A stretch of DNA of 64,000 bases from JABJAG01 sp965222215 (GTDB taxonomy: Bacteria > Pseudomonadota > Alphaproteobacteria > UBA6615), in the NCBI GenBank assembly GCA_965222215.1, contig OZ244931.1, positions 3,162,001-3,226,000 on the forward strand, in the 5' to 3' direction. Under the pieces are notes generated by a model that saw only the letters and a list, made by a program, of their open reading frames with translations, was not told the DNA's origin and searched no databases. Positions within the stretch are counted from its first letter, which is position 1. Each line of letters opens with the position of its first letter. Positions 33,850-42,870 of this stretch are shown in pieces. Both the position numbers and the translations under genes were made by a program.

Positions 33850-36099
33850 TCAGTTGAGGACCACGCGCAAATTTGGGCTGGCTGACCGCAATGCGGTCAG
33901 TACCGCGTTTGCCGTCAGCAGCTCGGGCAGAATGGACCCTTCCGGCGAAGCCGGCCCATATACGATATCGAATGGAATCCCAAAGCGATCGAAACTCGCC
34001 AGATAGACGGCAATTTCATCGTCCGGCCGGGTCCAGTCCGCTTTCATCACAACCACTTCGTCCCGGTTCAGAGCGGTCGCGACGTCTCCGGCCTGCAACA
34101 CCCGTTTTTCGTTGACCTTGCAGGTGATGCACCAGTCCGCCGTGACGTGCACCAAAACCACCTTGCCACCTTCCACCAGTCGCGGGATCGCCGCCTCGTC
34201 GAAGGCGCGGTATGCAACCGTGGCCTGTTGTCCAGCGACAGCCTCCAACTCCGCGCGCGGTAGGACCTGGGGCGCGGTAAAGGCAAGTACGGCCAACAGA
34301 ACGACCAGAGCCGGTGCGCCCCAAACGGCCTGCGCCGAAAGTCGTCGGCGCAGCGCGATCACGATCACTGCGGCGACCATCAAACCGGCCACGACAAGGG
34401 CCGCCAGGGTCGAGACCTGCGCTGACATGACCCATAAAAGCCAAACGGCGGTCGCCACCAGTGCGAGAGAGAGAATTTTCTTGACGGTGATCATCCACGG
34501 ACCCGGCCTGGGCAGCCTGGTGACCATCCCCGGAAAGGCCGCAACGAGAATGAACGGCGCCGCCAGACCGACACCCAACGCTGTGAATACAGCGTAGATA
34601 TCGCCTGTGCCGCGGGTCAGTGCGAAGCCGACGGCGGTCGTGAGAAACGGCGCCGTACACGGCGTCGCCAGCAGAGTGGCGAACCCGCCGGAGAAGAAAT
34701 GGCCCTTCAGGCCGCTGCCGCCCGACCCGCGCGCCGCGGCATCGGCCAGGCGCCCCGGCAACCGGACCTCGAACAGTCCCCACATGTTGGCCGCGAAGAG
34801 CGTCAGGATCAGCACCATCGCGACCAGGAACAGCGGCTGCTGGAACTGGATGCCCCAACCCACCGTCTGACCCGCCGCCTTGAGCCCAACCACCAGGCTG
34901 GCGAGCACCAGGAAGGCGGCGATGATGCCGGCCACCGTCGCAAGAAAGCCGACCCGGACCGCGCGCGGCTTGCCGCCGCCGTGCCCGATCACCGACAACA
35001 GCTTGATGGACAGCACCGGCAACACGCAGGGGAATACGTTGAGAATCAGGCCGCCCAGCAACGCAAACCCGAGAACCGTCCACAGCGACAGGCCGGTTCC
35101 GCCGCCGTCGGGAGCGAGACCCGGTATGAAATTCCCGGTCCCGGAATCGGCGCCGCCCAGCGCGTTGGAGGCCGCCAGATCCGGTCCTCCCGGATTCAGG
35201 GTGACATTCGCCTCGAACGCCCGGTCGCGGTCGACGAGGGTGAGCCTGACCGACTGACCGGCAAGGTCGACCGGTCCTTCGCCAAACTCGTTTTCCACCG
35301 GAACACTGAAGACGGCTGTCGTTGCGCTTCGCTGGAGAGTGGGCCGGCCAAATACGACTGTCTCGGGACCCTCGACAAACAGGTCGGGCACCACGAACGG
35401 TTCCTCAGCGTTAAACGCAACCTGGACAACCGGCGCCTCCGAAGGCCCCCGCAGCGACGCGTCCTGAAGCTCGATACCGACAAGGGCGCCTTCGCTCGCC
35501 GGTACGCGCGCACGATACTTGTCGATCAGATTTGCGTACGCAGACGGCTCCGCCGAACCCGTCGGCAGATCGAGCGCCAGGTCCGCCTCCATCGGCACGC
35601 ATATTTCGTCGCAAGCGAGAAAGCGCACATTGGCGCGCAGCCTCAGTTCCCGGCCGACCTGGTCGGGACGCACAAGGATCGGGAAGACCACGTGCTTCTT
35701 GTAACCGAGGCTGTCGAAACCGAGCACGTCAAACCGGGTCGGACCCGGCCATTTGAAATCCGTGTCGGCCAGATTGGCGCTGCCATCCCAGTCTATCGTG
35801 GTCGGAAAGCCCGGGCCGCCGGGGGTGCGCCAGTAGGTCTTGAATCCCGGCCGCAACTCGATCTCCACGCCGACGGGGATCCGGTCCAGTTGCCCGACAC
35901 CCGTCGTCGCGGCAATCAGCCGCGCTCGCGCCGGCAATTTGTCGAGCTCGCCGGCCCACTCGCTGGCGGCGGCCGACGTCTGTGCGTATGCGCCGGAGAA
36001 CGACGCGACCAGTATGGCCGCAATTAACGTGAGCAGGCCGCCAAGCCGGAGACCGGCCGCCCGGTTCGCTCGCACGACAATACCCGAGCCCTTGTTCAC
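33850..36099 (-). CDS. scsB: ScsB-like protein-disulfide reductase (DsbD family)
   Basis: A 749-residue three-part protein. The periplasmic N-terminus has YWRTPGGPGFPTTIDWDGS and FLACDEICVPME. Eight helices of the DsbD core follow (FALLGGLILNVFPCVLPVLS). A C-terminal thioredoxin domain has TADWCITCKVNEKRVL. The N-terminal text matches ScsB, linked to copper tolerance, rather than classical DsbD. GTG 36099 overlaps the preceding gene's stop (TAGTG). It moves reducing power from cytoplasmic thioredoxin to periplasmic partners. Confidence 0.85.
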   Translation of the reverse strand: MNKGSGIVVRANRAAGLRLGGLLTLIAAILVASFSGAYAQTSAAASEWAGELDKLPARARLIAATTGVGQLDRIPVGVEIELRPGFKTYWRTPGGPGFPTTIDWDGSANLADTDFKWPGPTRFDVLGFDSLGYKKHVVFPILVRPDQVGRELRLRANVRFLACDEICVPMEADLALDLPTGSAEPSAYANLIDKYRARVPASEGALVGIELQDASLRGPSEAPVVQVAFNAEEPFVVPDLFVEGPETVVFGRPTLQRSATTAVFSVPVENEFGEGPVDLAGQSVRLTLVDRDRAFEANVTLNPGGPDLAASNALGGADSGTGNFIPGLAPDGGGTGLSLWTVLGFALLGGLILNVFPCVLPVLSIKLLSVIGHGGGKPRAVRVGFLATVAGIIAAFLVLASLVVGLKAAGQTVGWGIQFQQPLFLVAMVLILTLFAANMWGLFEVRLPGRLADAAARGSGGSGLKGHFFSGGFATLLATPCTAPFLTTAVGFALTRGTGDIYAVFTALGVGLAAPFILVAAFPGMVTRLPRPGPWMITVKKILSLALVATAVWLLWVMSAQVSTLAALVVAGLMVAAVIVIALRRRLSAQAVWGAPALVVLLAVLAFTAPQVLPRAELEAVAGQQATVAYRAFDEAAIPRLVEGGKVVLVHVTADWCITCKVNEKRVLQAGDVATALNRDEVVVMKADWTRPDDEIAVYLASFDRFGIPFDIVYGPASPEGSILPELLTANAVLTALRSASPNLRVVLN

Positions 36100-36671
36100 T
36101 AGCTGCTTCCGGACTTGCCGCCGGCGTTCAGATAATACTCGACCAGCGCGAATGCCTCCGGCGTATCCCACTCGGCGCCACCTACAACCCGGCCGACCTC
36201 GTTGCCTTGCCGGTCGAGAATCGCGACCACCGGCAGGCTGCGCACCTGCATCTCCCGGCTGAGTTTGAGCCGGTCATCCAGAAGACTGTTGGGAAAATCC
36301 AGTTTCAGCCGCTTCATGAATCGGTCGATAACCTTCCAGCCCCGTCGGTCCTGGCTGACGATGACCATGGCGAAGTCGTCGCCGGCGAACTTCTCCTGCA
36401 GCCGCGCCAGGGTGGGCATTTCCCGTACGCAAGGGCCGCACCAGGTGGCCCAGAAATTGACGACGACGATCTTGCCGCGGTAGTCGCCGAGCGTCTGCTC
36501 GCCGCCCGCCCGCGCACTCAGCGGAATCTGCGGGGCCGGAATCGGCTTGTCGAAGACGACGAAATTCTGCACCGATCCCGAGATCGGCGGACCTTCGCCG
36601 GCAAAACCCGGCGTGGCACCAAGAAAGATCATGAAAGCGCCCAGTAAGACACTTGTAACCTTTGCCGTCAT
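36099..36671 (-). CDS. TlpA-like periplasmic thioredoxin
   Basis: A 190-residue redoxin with a signal peptide (ending near GFAGEG) and VVNFWATWCGPCVREMPTL as the active site. RSLPVVAILDRQGNEVGRV carries the cis-Pro. It is coupled to the ScsB-like gene, so it is probably one of its partners. ScsB/TlpA pairs protect periplasmic thiols during copper stress. Confidence 0.88.
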   Translation of the reverse strand: MTAKVTSVLLGAFMIFLGATPGFAGEGPPISGSVQNFVVFDKPIPAPQIPLSARAGGEQTLGDYRGKIVVVNFWATWCGPCVREMPTLARLQEKFAGDDFAMVIVSQDRRGWKVIDRFMKRLKLDFPNSLLDDRLKLSREMQVRSLPVVAILDRQGNEVGRVVGGAEWDTPEAFALVEYYLNAGGKSGSS

Positions 36672-36991
36672 TCCCGGTCTCCCTGAGTGCGGAAAATCTT
36701 CATGCGTTCACGGAAGCCTAAAACCTCCAGCAACTGGAGACTCAACCTGTTTCTGACTGCTTTTGTCTCACAAATCAGTGAACTAACGGTTCGTCGCGAT
36801 CACGTCTCTCCCTGCTTGGCCTGCACCGAGCGATCATGCTTCAACTTCTGCAAACGCTTTGGGACATTGGCTCTCTCTCCACTTCCATTCAGGCGCAAGA
36901 ACATTGCCGACAAAACATTGGGGTATGGAAGAAACCGTAACTCACTGTGACGTGAGTAGGCTCCCCGGAAACCTTCGGCCAATGTTTGCGT
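36672..36991. other. Divergent intergenic region, nothing recognised
   Basis: Separates the minus-strand Scs operon from DUF1223 and should hold both promoters. I see no clear dyad, RNA or gene. Confidence 0.3.
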
Positions 36992-37714
36992 ATGGACAGA
37001 GTAAGTCTATGTGCAGCTGTCGTGTTGAGCATCGGGGCGTCCAGCTTGTTCGCCACTGCCGCCTTAGCGCAAACTAAAGTCATCGAACTGTTCACGTCTC
37101 AGGCGTGTCCGGCTTGCCGACCGGCCGAGGCGTTGATCGAAAAGCTTGCTGACCGCCAGGACTTGTTGGTCCTCGCTTTTCATGTCGACTACTGGAACTA
37201 CACCGGTTGGACCGATCCGTACTCCAACAGGGCATACACAACCCGACAACGGGCATATCTGGAAAAGTCCAGCCAACCGCTTGTGGCGACACCTCAGTTT
37301 GTAATCAACGGACGATCCAACCTGGTGGGTTCGAGTACCGATTGGGTCGAACGGATGCTCGCAAGCGAAGCGATTGAAATACCGGACCGACCTAAACTCG
37401 ACATCCGATTGGTCGAAAGGAACGTGGTTCGTATCGACGTCGGGCCCGCCAAAACCTTGCCCAGGGCATCCGTATTGCTGATCCGGTTTACGCCGTCGCT
37501 GAGAACAAAAGTGACCACCGGCGACAATGCCGGCCGCGAATTGGCGAACACCAATGTCGTACGTGAATTACGATCTGTTGCGTTGTACGAAGGCCGCCCA
37601 CTCGCGCTCACAGTGCCGACACCTGACCTCTACAAATCACGGGACCGGATTGCTGTCATCCTTCAAGAAATCGATCTCGGACCGATAATTGGCGCAATGG
37701 TGCTAAACAGGTAG
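36992..37714 (+). CDS. DUF1223 secreted thioredoxin-like protein
   Basis: A 240-residue exported protein. After the signal peptide the DUF1223 signature appears: VIELFTSQACPACRPAEALI with a CPAC pair, LAFHVDYWNYTGWTDPYSN and TPQFVINGRSNLVGS. The fold resembles thioredoxin and the family is associated with oxidative or metal stress without a proven reaction. I use ATG 36992 (a TTG two codons earlier is possible). A terminator follows. Confidence 0.87.
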   Translation: MDRVSLCAAVVLSIGASSLFATAALAQTKVIELFTSQACPACRPAEALIEKLADRQDLLVLAFHVDYWNYTGWTDPYSNRAYTTRQRAYLEKSSQPLVATPQFVINGRSNLVGSSTDWVERMLASEAIEIPDRPKLDIRLVERNVVRIDVGPAKTLPRASVLLIRFTPSLRTKVTTGDNAGRELANTNVVRELRSVALYEGRPLALTVPTPDLYKSRDRIAVILQEIDLGPIIGAMVLNR

Positions 37715-37756
37715 CACACCACTTCCGGCAACAGCTGGCACCCGGTACCATCGCCT

Positions 37757-37786
37757 CGGGCTCCTTCGGGAGCTAGCTTTATTTCT
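37757..37786 (+). terminator. Intrinsic terminator after DUF1223
   Basis: GCTCC-TTCG-GGAGC (37760-37773), a stable TTCG tetraloop hairpin, is followed by TAGCTTTATTTCTT. It lies 45 bases after the DUF1223 stop. Confidence 0.65.
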
Positions 37787-37815
37787 TAAAACTTAGCCAA
37801 TGTGATTTTTGGTCG

Positions 37816-39435
37816 ATGATGCGTTTTCGGGTTCTTGCAGTATTTGCGACTATTTCCCTTGCGATCCTGGCTGCGCTCGGGGCCTACGATCAGTTTCGCG
37901 CTCGTCCTCTCAATGTGATCGTGTTGACAGTGGGCAGTTGGCGTGCCGATGCAGTGACCCGAGCGACGATGCCGAACCTATTTTCCGCCGCCCGCTCAGG
38001 CGTCGAGTTCTCAAATCATAGGGCGGTATCAGCCTGGACAGGCCCGAATGTGGTTGCCGTTCTGACTGGCCTGTCAAGTTTCGAACAAGGTCTGCATGCG
38101 CGCGGGAGCTCGTTGCCCGGAGATCTTGACCTGCTGACGAAACAGGCCGGACAGCGTGGCTGGGAAGTAGCAGGCCTGCAGGCGTTCATGCAGATAGATC
38201 TATTCAAGAACCTCGGATTCGCGTTCGAACCGGAAGACGACCTCGAACCCTGGTTGACGCGCCAGCAGCGAGAAAACGGACGGTTTTTCCTCTGGTATCA
38301 CTACCTTCAAACACATCTGCCATATAACTCTGCTGGCGGACCGGTCGATGACGAAAAGGCCGCGCCAGATGATCCCGATATCAATCTCCGCAAGGAAAGC
38401 GTGCGCACCCTGCCCGCGATCCCCGTCGGTTCGGTGGCGTTCCGACCGTCCGACAAGGATTGGGTACGGGCAGCGTATATGCAGGGAATCGAAGATTTCG
38501 ATAACTGGTTCGCGGAATTCTGGAAGTTCTTCAAAGCTTCGGGATTGAATAAATCGACGATTCTCATCGTGACCGCGGACCACGGCGAAGAACTGCTCGA
38601 ACGTGGCCTCGTCGGACATGCGTCAACGACGCGCGCGGGCCACCTCCGAGAAGAGATCGTGCGAATCCCGCTCTTCATTTGGGGCCCATCCGAGCGTCTA
38701 CCGCTAGCACCCGATAGTCGGGTGAACTATCTGACCGACCATCTGATGATTGCACCCACGATTGCCGATTTGCTGGGTATAGATATCTCATCGATCGGTG
38801 GGAAGCGGAGCTTGTGGGAACCTGACCCAGCTTATGTATGGACTGGTCTGACAAGCATCGGGGGGTTTTCCGAACCCGACCCCGACGACGTTACAAAATT
38901 CGTAGCTGCCGCGACGGACGGTAAACTGAAAGTTCAGATGAATATTGATCGAGGGAAGATCACAAACGTCAAAAAATGGAACTTACAGGAAAATCCGAAC
39001 GAAGCCGGTCCGGGTCGGAACGTCTCGGGTGACTTCGAAGACCTGACAAAACGTCTCCAGAATGAAATCGCCACGATGCGTTTGCCAGTGCGACCGGACA
39101 TGGAATCAGATTTGACGGATCGTCCGGAAACACCGGGTTGGCTTCATCCGAACCAGAGCGGAACAATCCGGTATGACGATATTGCGGAGTCTGCCTATCT
39201 AAGCTGGTCCGGCGACAAGTCCACGCGCCATGTTCTCGAGTACGAGGCCGGAAACGGTTTTCTGACGCTTAAGGGTGAATTGGAAGTCGAGGGAGCACGT
39301 TACGATTTTGGTGCGGTCGATCAACGCTACTGGGACACCTGGGTCGTACCCTACAAGCAGGTACGGTTCAGAGTTCGGAATAGTTCAACTCCTGATGCCT
39401 GGAGCGAATGGATCGAACTTCAGCTGAAGCCCTGA
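37816..39435 (+). CDS. Sulfatase-fold protein with altered active site
   Basis: A 539-residue protein of the alkaline phosphatase/sulfatase superfamily with one N-terminal helix. Where sulfatases have CXPSR it has TGPNV (Thr75), so the formylglycine cysteine and arginine are missing. The first metal-ligand segment reads LTVGSWRADAV with Gly-Ser in place of the usual acidic residues. The later metal segment TADHGEELLERG is intact. An extra C-terminal domain of about 120 residues is beta-rich. It may act as a phosphotransferase-like enzyme with Thr as nucleophile, or be inactive. Confidence 0.72.
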   Translation: MMRFRVLAVFATISLAILAALGAYDQFRARPLNVIVLTVGSWRADAVTRATMPNLFSAARSGVEFSNHRAVSAWTGPNVVAVLTGLSSFEQGLHARGSSLPGDLDLLTKQAGQRGWEVAGLQAFMQIDLFKNLGFAFEPEDDLEPWLTRQQRENGRFFLWYHYLQTHLPYNSAGGPVDDEKAAPDDPDINLRKESVRTLPAIPVGSVAFRPSDKDWVRAAYMQGIEDFDNWFAEFWKFFKASGLNKSTILIVTADHGEELLERGLVGHASTTRAGHLREEIVRIPLFIWGPSERLPLAPDSRVNYLTDHLMIAPTIADLLGIDISSIGGKRSLWEPDPAYVWTGLTSIGGFSEPDPDDVTKFVAAATDGKLKVQMNIDRGKITNVKKWNLQENPNEAGPGRNVSGDFEDLTKRLQNEIATMRLPVRPDMESDLTDRPETPGWLHPNQSGTIRYDDIAESAYLSWSGDKSTRHVLEYEAGNGFLTLKGELEVEGARYDFGAVDQRYWDTWVVPYKQVRFRVRNSSTPDAWSEWIELQLKP

Positions 39436-39646
39436 AATATTTCCCCTTTGCGGCATGATTTACCCGAACCTGATTTGTGTGATCAGGAGCCCCGCCCCGA
39501 CAAACTGCACATTCCAGCATTCACGCGTTTCACCACCACGTGACTTGTCTTGATTTGCGTGAATCTAGGCGTCTTGTTGCAATAGGTGAAATTGGAACTT
39601 CCCCGGGTGCTTTTGACCATCATTTGGACATTAAAGGGTGCTGTTC

Positions 39647-40639
39647 ATGCCAATTCTTGTAGTCAGTAAATGGGCCAGGCTGGCAACCATTATCGGAGCC
39701 GGAATTCTCTTCTTAATTGTGTCTGCCAGCGGCCAGGCCAACCCTGCGTTCTGGAAGCTCGAGTGGCCCAAGACAGACTTCTCGAAATCCAGTGTGCCGC
39801 TCGACGACATATTTTCAGGCGGTGTTCCGAAGGACGGCATCCCGCCGATATACAATCCGCGCTTTGCCCCCATTGAGGAGGTGGACAGGCTCTATGTCGG
39901 TACCGAGCCGATGATAACGGTCAGCATCGATGGTGAGGCGCGCGCTTATGCTCTCGGCGTGCTTATGACCCACGAGATCGTCAACGATGTGCTGGGCGGC
40001 AAGCCGATCGCGGTGACCTGGTGTCCGCTGTGCAATTCCGCCTTCGTGTTCGACCGGACCATCGACGGCCAAGTTTACGAGTTCGGGGTCTCGGGCAAAC
40101 TCTACAATTCGAACCTTGTGATGTGGGACCGGCAGACGGAAAGTTGGTGGCTGCAGTTCACGGGCCAGGCCATCGTTGGTGAAATGACCGGGGTCGAACT
40201 CGATTTTCTGCCGTCCCGAACAGAATCGTTTGACCGGTTCAAGGAACGATTTCCCGATGGCGAAGTCCTGTTAAGCCCGCGTGGTGGACCCGGCTTCAAT
40301 CCCTATGCCGGCTATGACTCGTCCTCGGAACCTTTCCTGTTCCGCGGCGATTTTCCAGAAGGCATCGCCCCACTGGCCTACGTCGTGGCCGTGGACGACC
40401 AGGCGTGGTCCCTGGACCTGCTTCAGAAGGAAAAACGGATTGAGACCGAAGAGTTGGTGATCACCTGGGAACCGGGACAAAACGCCGCAATGGACGCACG
40501 TAACATCTCGCAAGGTCGCGATATCGGAAACGTGACCGTCCAGCGACGGGAAAACGGCAAGCTCGAAGACGCGGTCCACGATGTGACGTTTGCCTTCGCA
40601 TTCAATGCCTTCTTTCCTGACGGCGCCATTCACAAATAG
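39647..40639 (+). CDS. DUF3179 family protein
   Basis: A 330-residue exported protein. The family core is clear: AYALGVLMTHEIVNDVLGGK, IAVTWCPLCNSAFVFDR with a CPLC pair, and WWLQFTGQAIVGEMTG. An N-terminal helix serves as signal. The start is the ATG at 39647, after AAAGGG. DUF3179 has no established reaction; the CPLC motif could bind metal or be redox-active, fitting the neighbourhood. Confidence 0.85.
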   Translation: MPILVVSKWARLATIIGAGILFLIVSASGQANPAFWKLEWPKTDFSKSSVPLDDIFSGGVPKDGIPPIYNPRFAPIEEVDRLYVGTEPMITVSIDGEARAYALGVLMTHEIVNDVLGGKPIAVTWCPLCNSAFVFDRTIDGQVYEFGVSGKLYNSNLVMWDRQTESWWLQFTGQAIVGEMTGVELDFLPSRTESFDRFKERFPDGEVLLSPRGGPGFNPYAGYDSSSEPFLFRGDFPEGIAPLAYVVAVDDQAWSLDLLQKEKRIETEELVITWEPGQNAAMDARNISQGRDIGNVTVQRRENGKLEDAVHDVTFAFAFNAFFPDGAIHK

Positions 40640-40751
40640 CTAAGCCCGGCGCGAACAGACAAGTCGACCACAGGTTTGTCTTTTGCCCAAGGTCGTCAAC
40701 TACTCCCTTGTTTGGGTCGCCAATAGGCCTTTGTTTGGAACGGGCTTGGCA

Positions 40752-40770
40752 TATCCCCACAAGGGGAATA
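40752..40770. promoter_or_regulatory. GC-tract dyad, CsoR/RcnR-type operator
   Basis: TAT-CCCC-ACAA-GGGG-AATA is an AT-flanked G/C-tract inverted repeat, the general form of CsoR/RcnR/DmeR operators. It lies just before the truncated regulator and the NreB-like exporter. Confidence 0.55.
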
Positions 40771-40780
40771 GGTCTATTTT

Positions 40781-40930
40781 ATGGAAAAGCTACAAACTCA
40801 TAAAAGCAATCCCACTCTCGCCGCCCGAATGAGGCCCAGCCTCATCCACGATCACATGGATCACTGCCTTGATACTGGAGGGTCAGAAGCAAATCGCTCT
40901 AAGCTCAGGGCGATCGTCAGCTATTTCTGA
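40781..40930 (+). pseudogene. CsoR/RcnR-family metal sensor with an internal deletion
   Basis: A 49-residue frame. Its first part (THKSNPTLAARM) matches the start of CsoR/RcnR proteins and its last part (LIHDHMDHCLDTGG then LRAIVSYF) the end, as I remember them. The middle of about 50 residues, which holds the first metal-binding Cys and helix 1-2, is absent in frame. Normal members are about 90 residues. The product is unlikely to bind DNA, so the exporter downstream may be expressed constitutively. Confidence 0.6.
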
Positions 40931-40938
40931 AGTCGGCC

Positions 40939-42258
40939 ATGCTGGAAGTCCTCGCCGACCGCACGTATCGCCACCTTTTCGCGGCGCAAGCGGTAGCGCT
41001 TCTGGGGACCGGTCTAGCCACAGTCGCGCTGGGGCTTCTCGCCTTTGATCTGGCAGGTGAGGATGCAGGACTGGTACTGGGTACAGTCTTCACTATCAAG
41101 ATGATTGCATATGTCGGGATAGCGCCCATCGCGGGCGTTTTCGCCGACCGGATACCCCGAAGAGCGCTACTCGTGACGCTTGATCTCGTCCGGGCAGGTG
41201 CAGCGCTTGTTTTGCCATTCGTAACAGAGATCTGGCAGGTTTACGTCCTGATTCTGGTCCTGCAATCGGCTTCCGCAATATTTACACCGATCTTCCAGGC
41301 TGCGATTCCCGATGTGTTGCCAGAGGAAAGACGCTACACTCGCGCGTTGTCGCTGTCTCGGCTCGCCTACGATCTTGAGAATATCCTGAGCCCGATGCTG
41401 GCAGCACTCCTTCTAGCGGCGATAGGCTACCATTTTCTGTTCCTTGGAACCGTGGCCGGGTTTGCGGCCTCGGCGCTGCTGGTTGCTTCGGTCTTGCTGC
41501 CCGGTCCTATTATCTCGCAGTCGCGCGGAATCTACGACCGAACCACGCGCGGCATTCGTATCTACCTAGCCACGCCGCGACTGCGAGGGCTCTTGGCGCT
41601 AAACTTGGCAGCAGCCTCGGCGGGCGCAATGGTGTTGGTCAACTCTGTCGTGCTGGTCCGCGGTACGCTGGGGCTCGGCGAAAGTGCGCTGGCTTGGACA
41701 ATGTTCGCATTTGGCGCCGGGTCGATGAGCGCGGCCCTCCTGTTACCCCGCGTCCTCGACCACATCCCGGACCGGCCCACTATGGTTAGCGGCGCTATGC
41801 TCCTGTCAATCACGCTGTTGGGGCTGGCGACGGAAGTCACCTTTTTTGGTCCTAGCTGGCCGGGAGTGCTTGGAGCATGGCTGCTCCTGGGGCTCGGCTA
41901 TTCTATGGTACTGACGCCTGCTGGCCGGCTCCTGCGACGCTCATCACATCAGGAGGACCGCTCCGCATTATTCGCAGCGCAATTTGCGCTAAGCCATGGC
42001 TGCTGGCTCGTCAGTTATCCACTGTCGGGCTGGCTGATGACGTATTTTGATCCGGTCACAACGCTCTGTACCCTCGCAGCGTTGGCCGCTGGGGGCGTGT
42101 TGATTGCGTTCGTTCTATGGCCAAAGGAAGACCCGGAGATCCTTGAGCACACTCATAACAATCTGCCGCTCGATCACCCTCATTTAAATCAGCAACGCCG
42201 TCACATGCATGCCTTTATCGTCGACAAAGAGCATCCTCGCTGGTCAGCGCATTTATAG
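40939..42258 (+). CDS. NreB-like MFS metal exporter
   Basis: A 439-residue major facilitator with about 12 helices. It opens with LADRTYRHLFAAQAVALLGT and has GVFADRIPRRALL as the loop 2-3 motif. The C-terminal tail is His-rich (HTHNNLPLDHPHLN, HMHAFIVDKEH), the mark of NreB-type nickel/cobalt exporters. It starts 8 bases after the truncated CsoR-type gene. Metal specificity beyond Ni/Co/Zn is not certain. Confidence 0.82.
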   Translation: MLEVLADRTYRHLFAAQAVALLGTGLATVALGLLAFDLAGEDAGLVLGTVFTIKMIAYVGIAPIAGVFADRIPRRALLVTLDLVRAGAALVLPFVTEIWQVYVLILVLQSASAIFTPIFQAAIPDVLPEERRYTRALSLSRLAYDLENILSPMLAALLLAAIGYHFLFLGTVAGFAASALLVASVLLPGPIISQSRGIYDRTTRGIRIYLATPRLRGLLALNLAAASAGAMVLVNSVVLVRGTLGLGESALAWTMFAFGAGSMSAALLLPRVLDHIPDRPTMVSGAMLLSITLLGLATEVTFFGPSWPGVLGAWLLLGLGYSMVLTPAGRLLRRSSHQEDRSALFAAQFALSHGCWLVSYPLSGWLMTYFDPVTTLCTLAALAAGGVLIAFVLWPKEDPEILEHTHNNLPLDHPHLNQQRRHMHAFIVDKEHPRWSAHL

Positions 42259-42272
42259 CGGTTACATTGTCC

Positions 42273-42290
42273 GCCCAACGATCGTTGGGC
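42273..42290. repeat. Perfect 18-bp palindrome after the MFS gene
   Basis: GCCCAACGATCGTTGGGC lies 14 bases after the stop. There is no T-tract, so it is either a non-canonical terminator stem or a protein-binding site. Confidence 0.5.
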
Positions 42291-42488
42291 CAGTTATCGT
42301 GAGATCGTCCGAACGGTTTCAGAGCAATCGGATATGAGCATAGGCGACCATATCTTCGCCCGCGGCGCGTCGATTTTTACGACAGCGCTGACATCCACGA
42401 ACTACGGAGTCGCGGCCCCATTCAATACAAGTAAAAGGATCGCGACGGCAAAATTGTGCGTATGGTGATCGGGAAATCGCGCGTCCGA

Positions 42489-42851
42489 TCACCCGCGGCG
42501 TGCCCATTCGATGGCTTTATTCAACTCACCGCTATCGAACCAGCGCAATTCGGCGCGGATTAGTGTCCGGACGAGCGCTGTACCCCACTCGGTCCATTTC
42601 TGGTCACCGATAATCGCAACGCGCGCGAAGTCATTACGGTGGACGATATCGATCTTCAGGTCCTCGCGTAGCGCGCTAAGGCTTTTGTAGCCCTCGAAGT
42701 CGGTCAGATCGACCACGAGGCTTGAATTCTCAGCCGCAGACAATCGCTCGTGTAGCAGGGCGTGCATCCGTTTCAGGTCGTCCTCGGTGAGCTTGCCTTC
42801 GCAAGCGACCCCAACGATATCTTCGTGCTCAGTTAGTGTTTCTGTGAACAT
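42489..42851 (-). CDS. SpoIIAA-like (STAS-fold) protein
   Basis: A 120-residue protein starting at ATG 42851. VGVACEGKLTEDDLKRMHAL, SLVVDLTDFEGYKSLSALRED and VAIIGDQKWTEWGTALV match the DUF3478/SpoIIAA-like family. These small cytoplasmic proteins often accompany CDF exporters; their role is not known. It lies 20 bases after the CzcD-like gene, in its operon. Confidence 0.8.
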   Translation of the reverse strand: MFTETLTEHEDIVGVACEGKLTEDDLKRMHALLHERLSAAENSSLVVDLTDFEGYKSLSALREDLKIDIVHRNDFARVAIIGDQKWTEWGTALVRTLIRAELRWFDSGELNKAIEWARRG

Positions 42852-42870
42852 GGGCGTCCTCCGTCTGTGC

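Noticed and set aside
34699..36027. 442-codon plus-strand frame opposite the ScsB-like gene
   Set aside because: Antisense shadow; Arg/Gln/His-rich without any domain, while the opposite strand encodes a complete ScsB.
42319..42507. Minus-strand 62-codon frame after the MFS gene
   Set aside because: Cys/Arg-rich, no ribosome site or family; probably chance.
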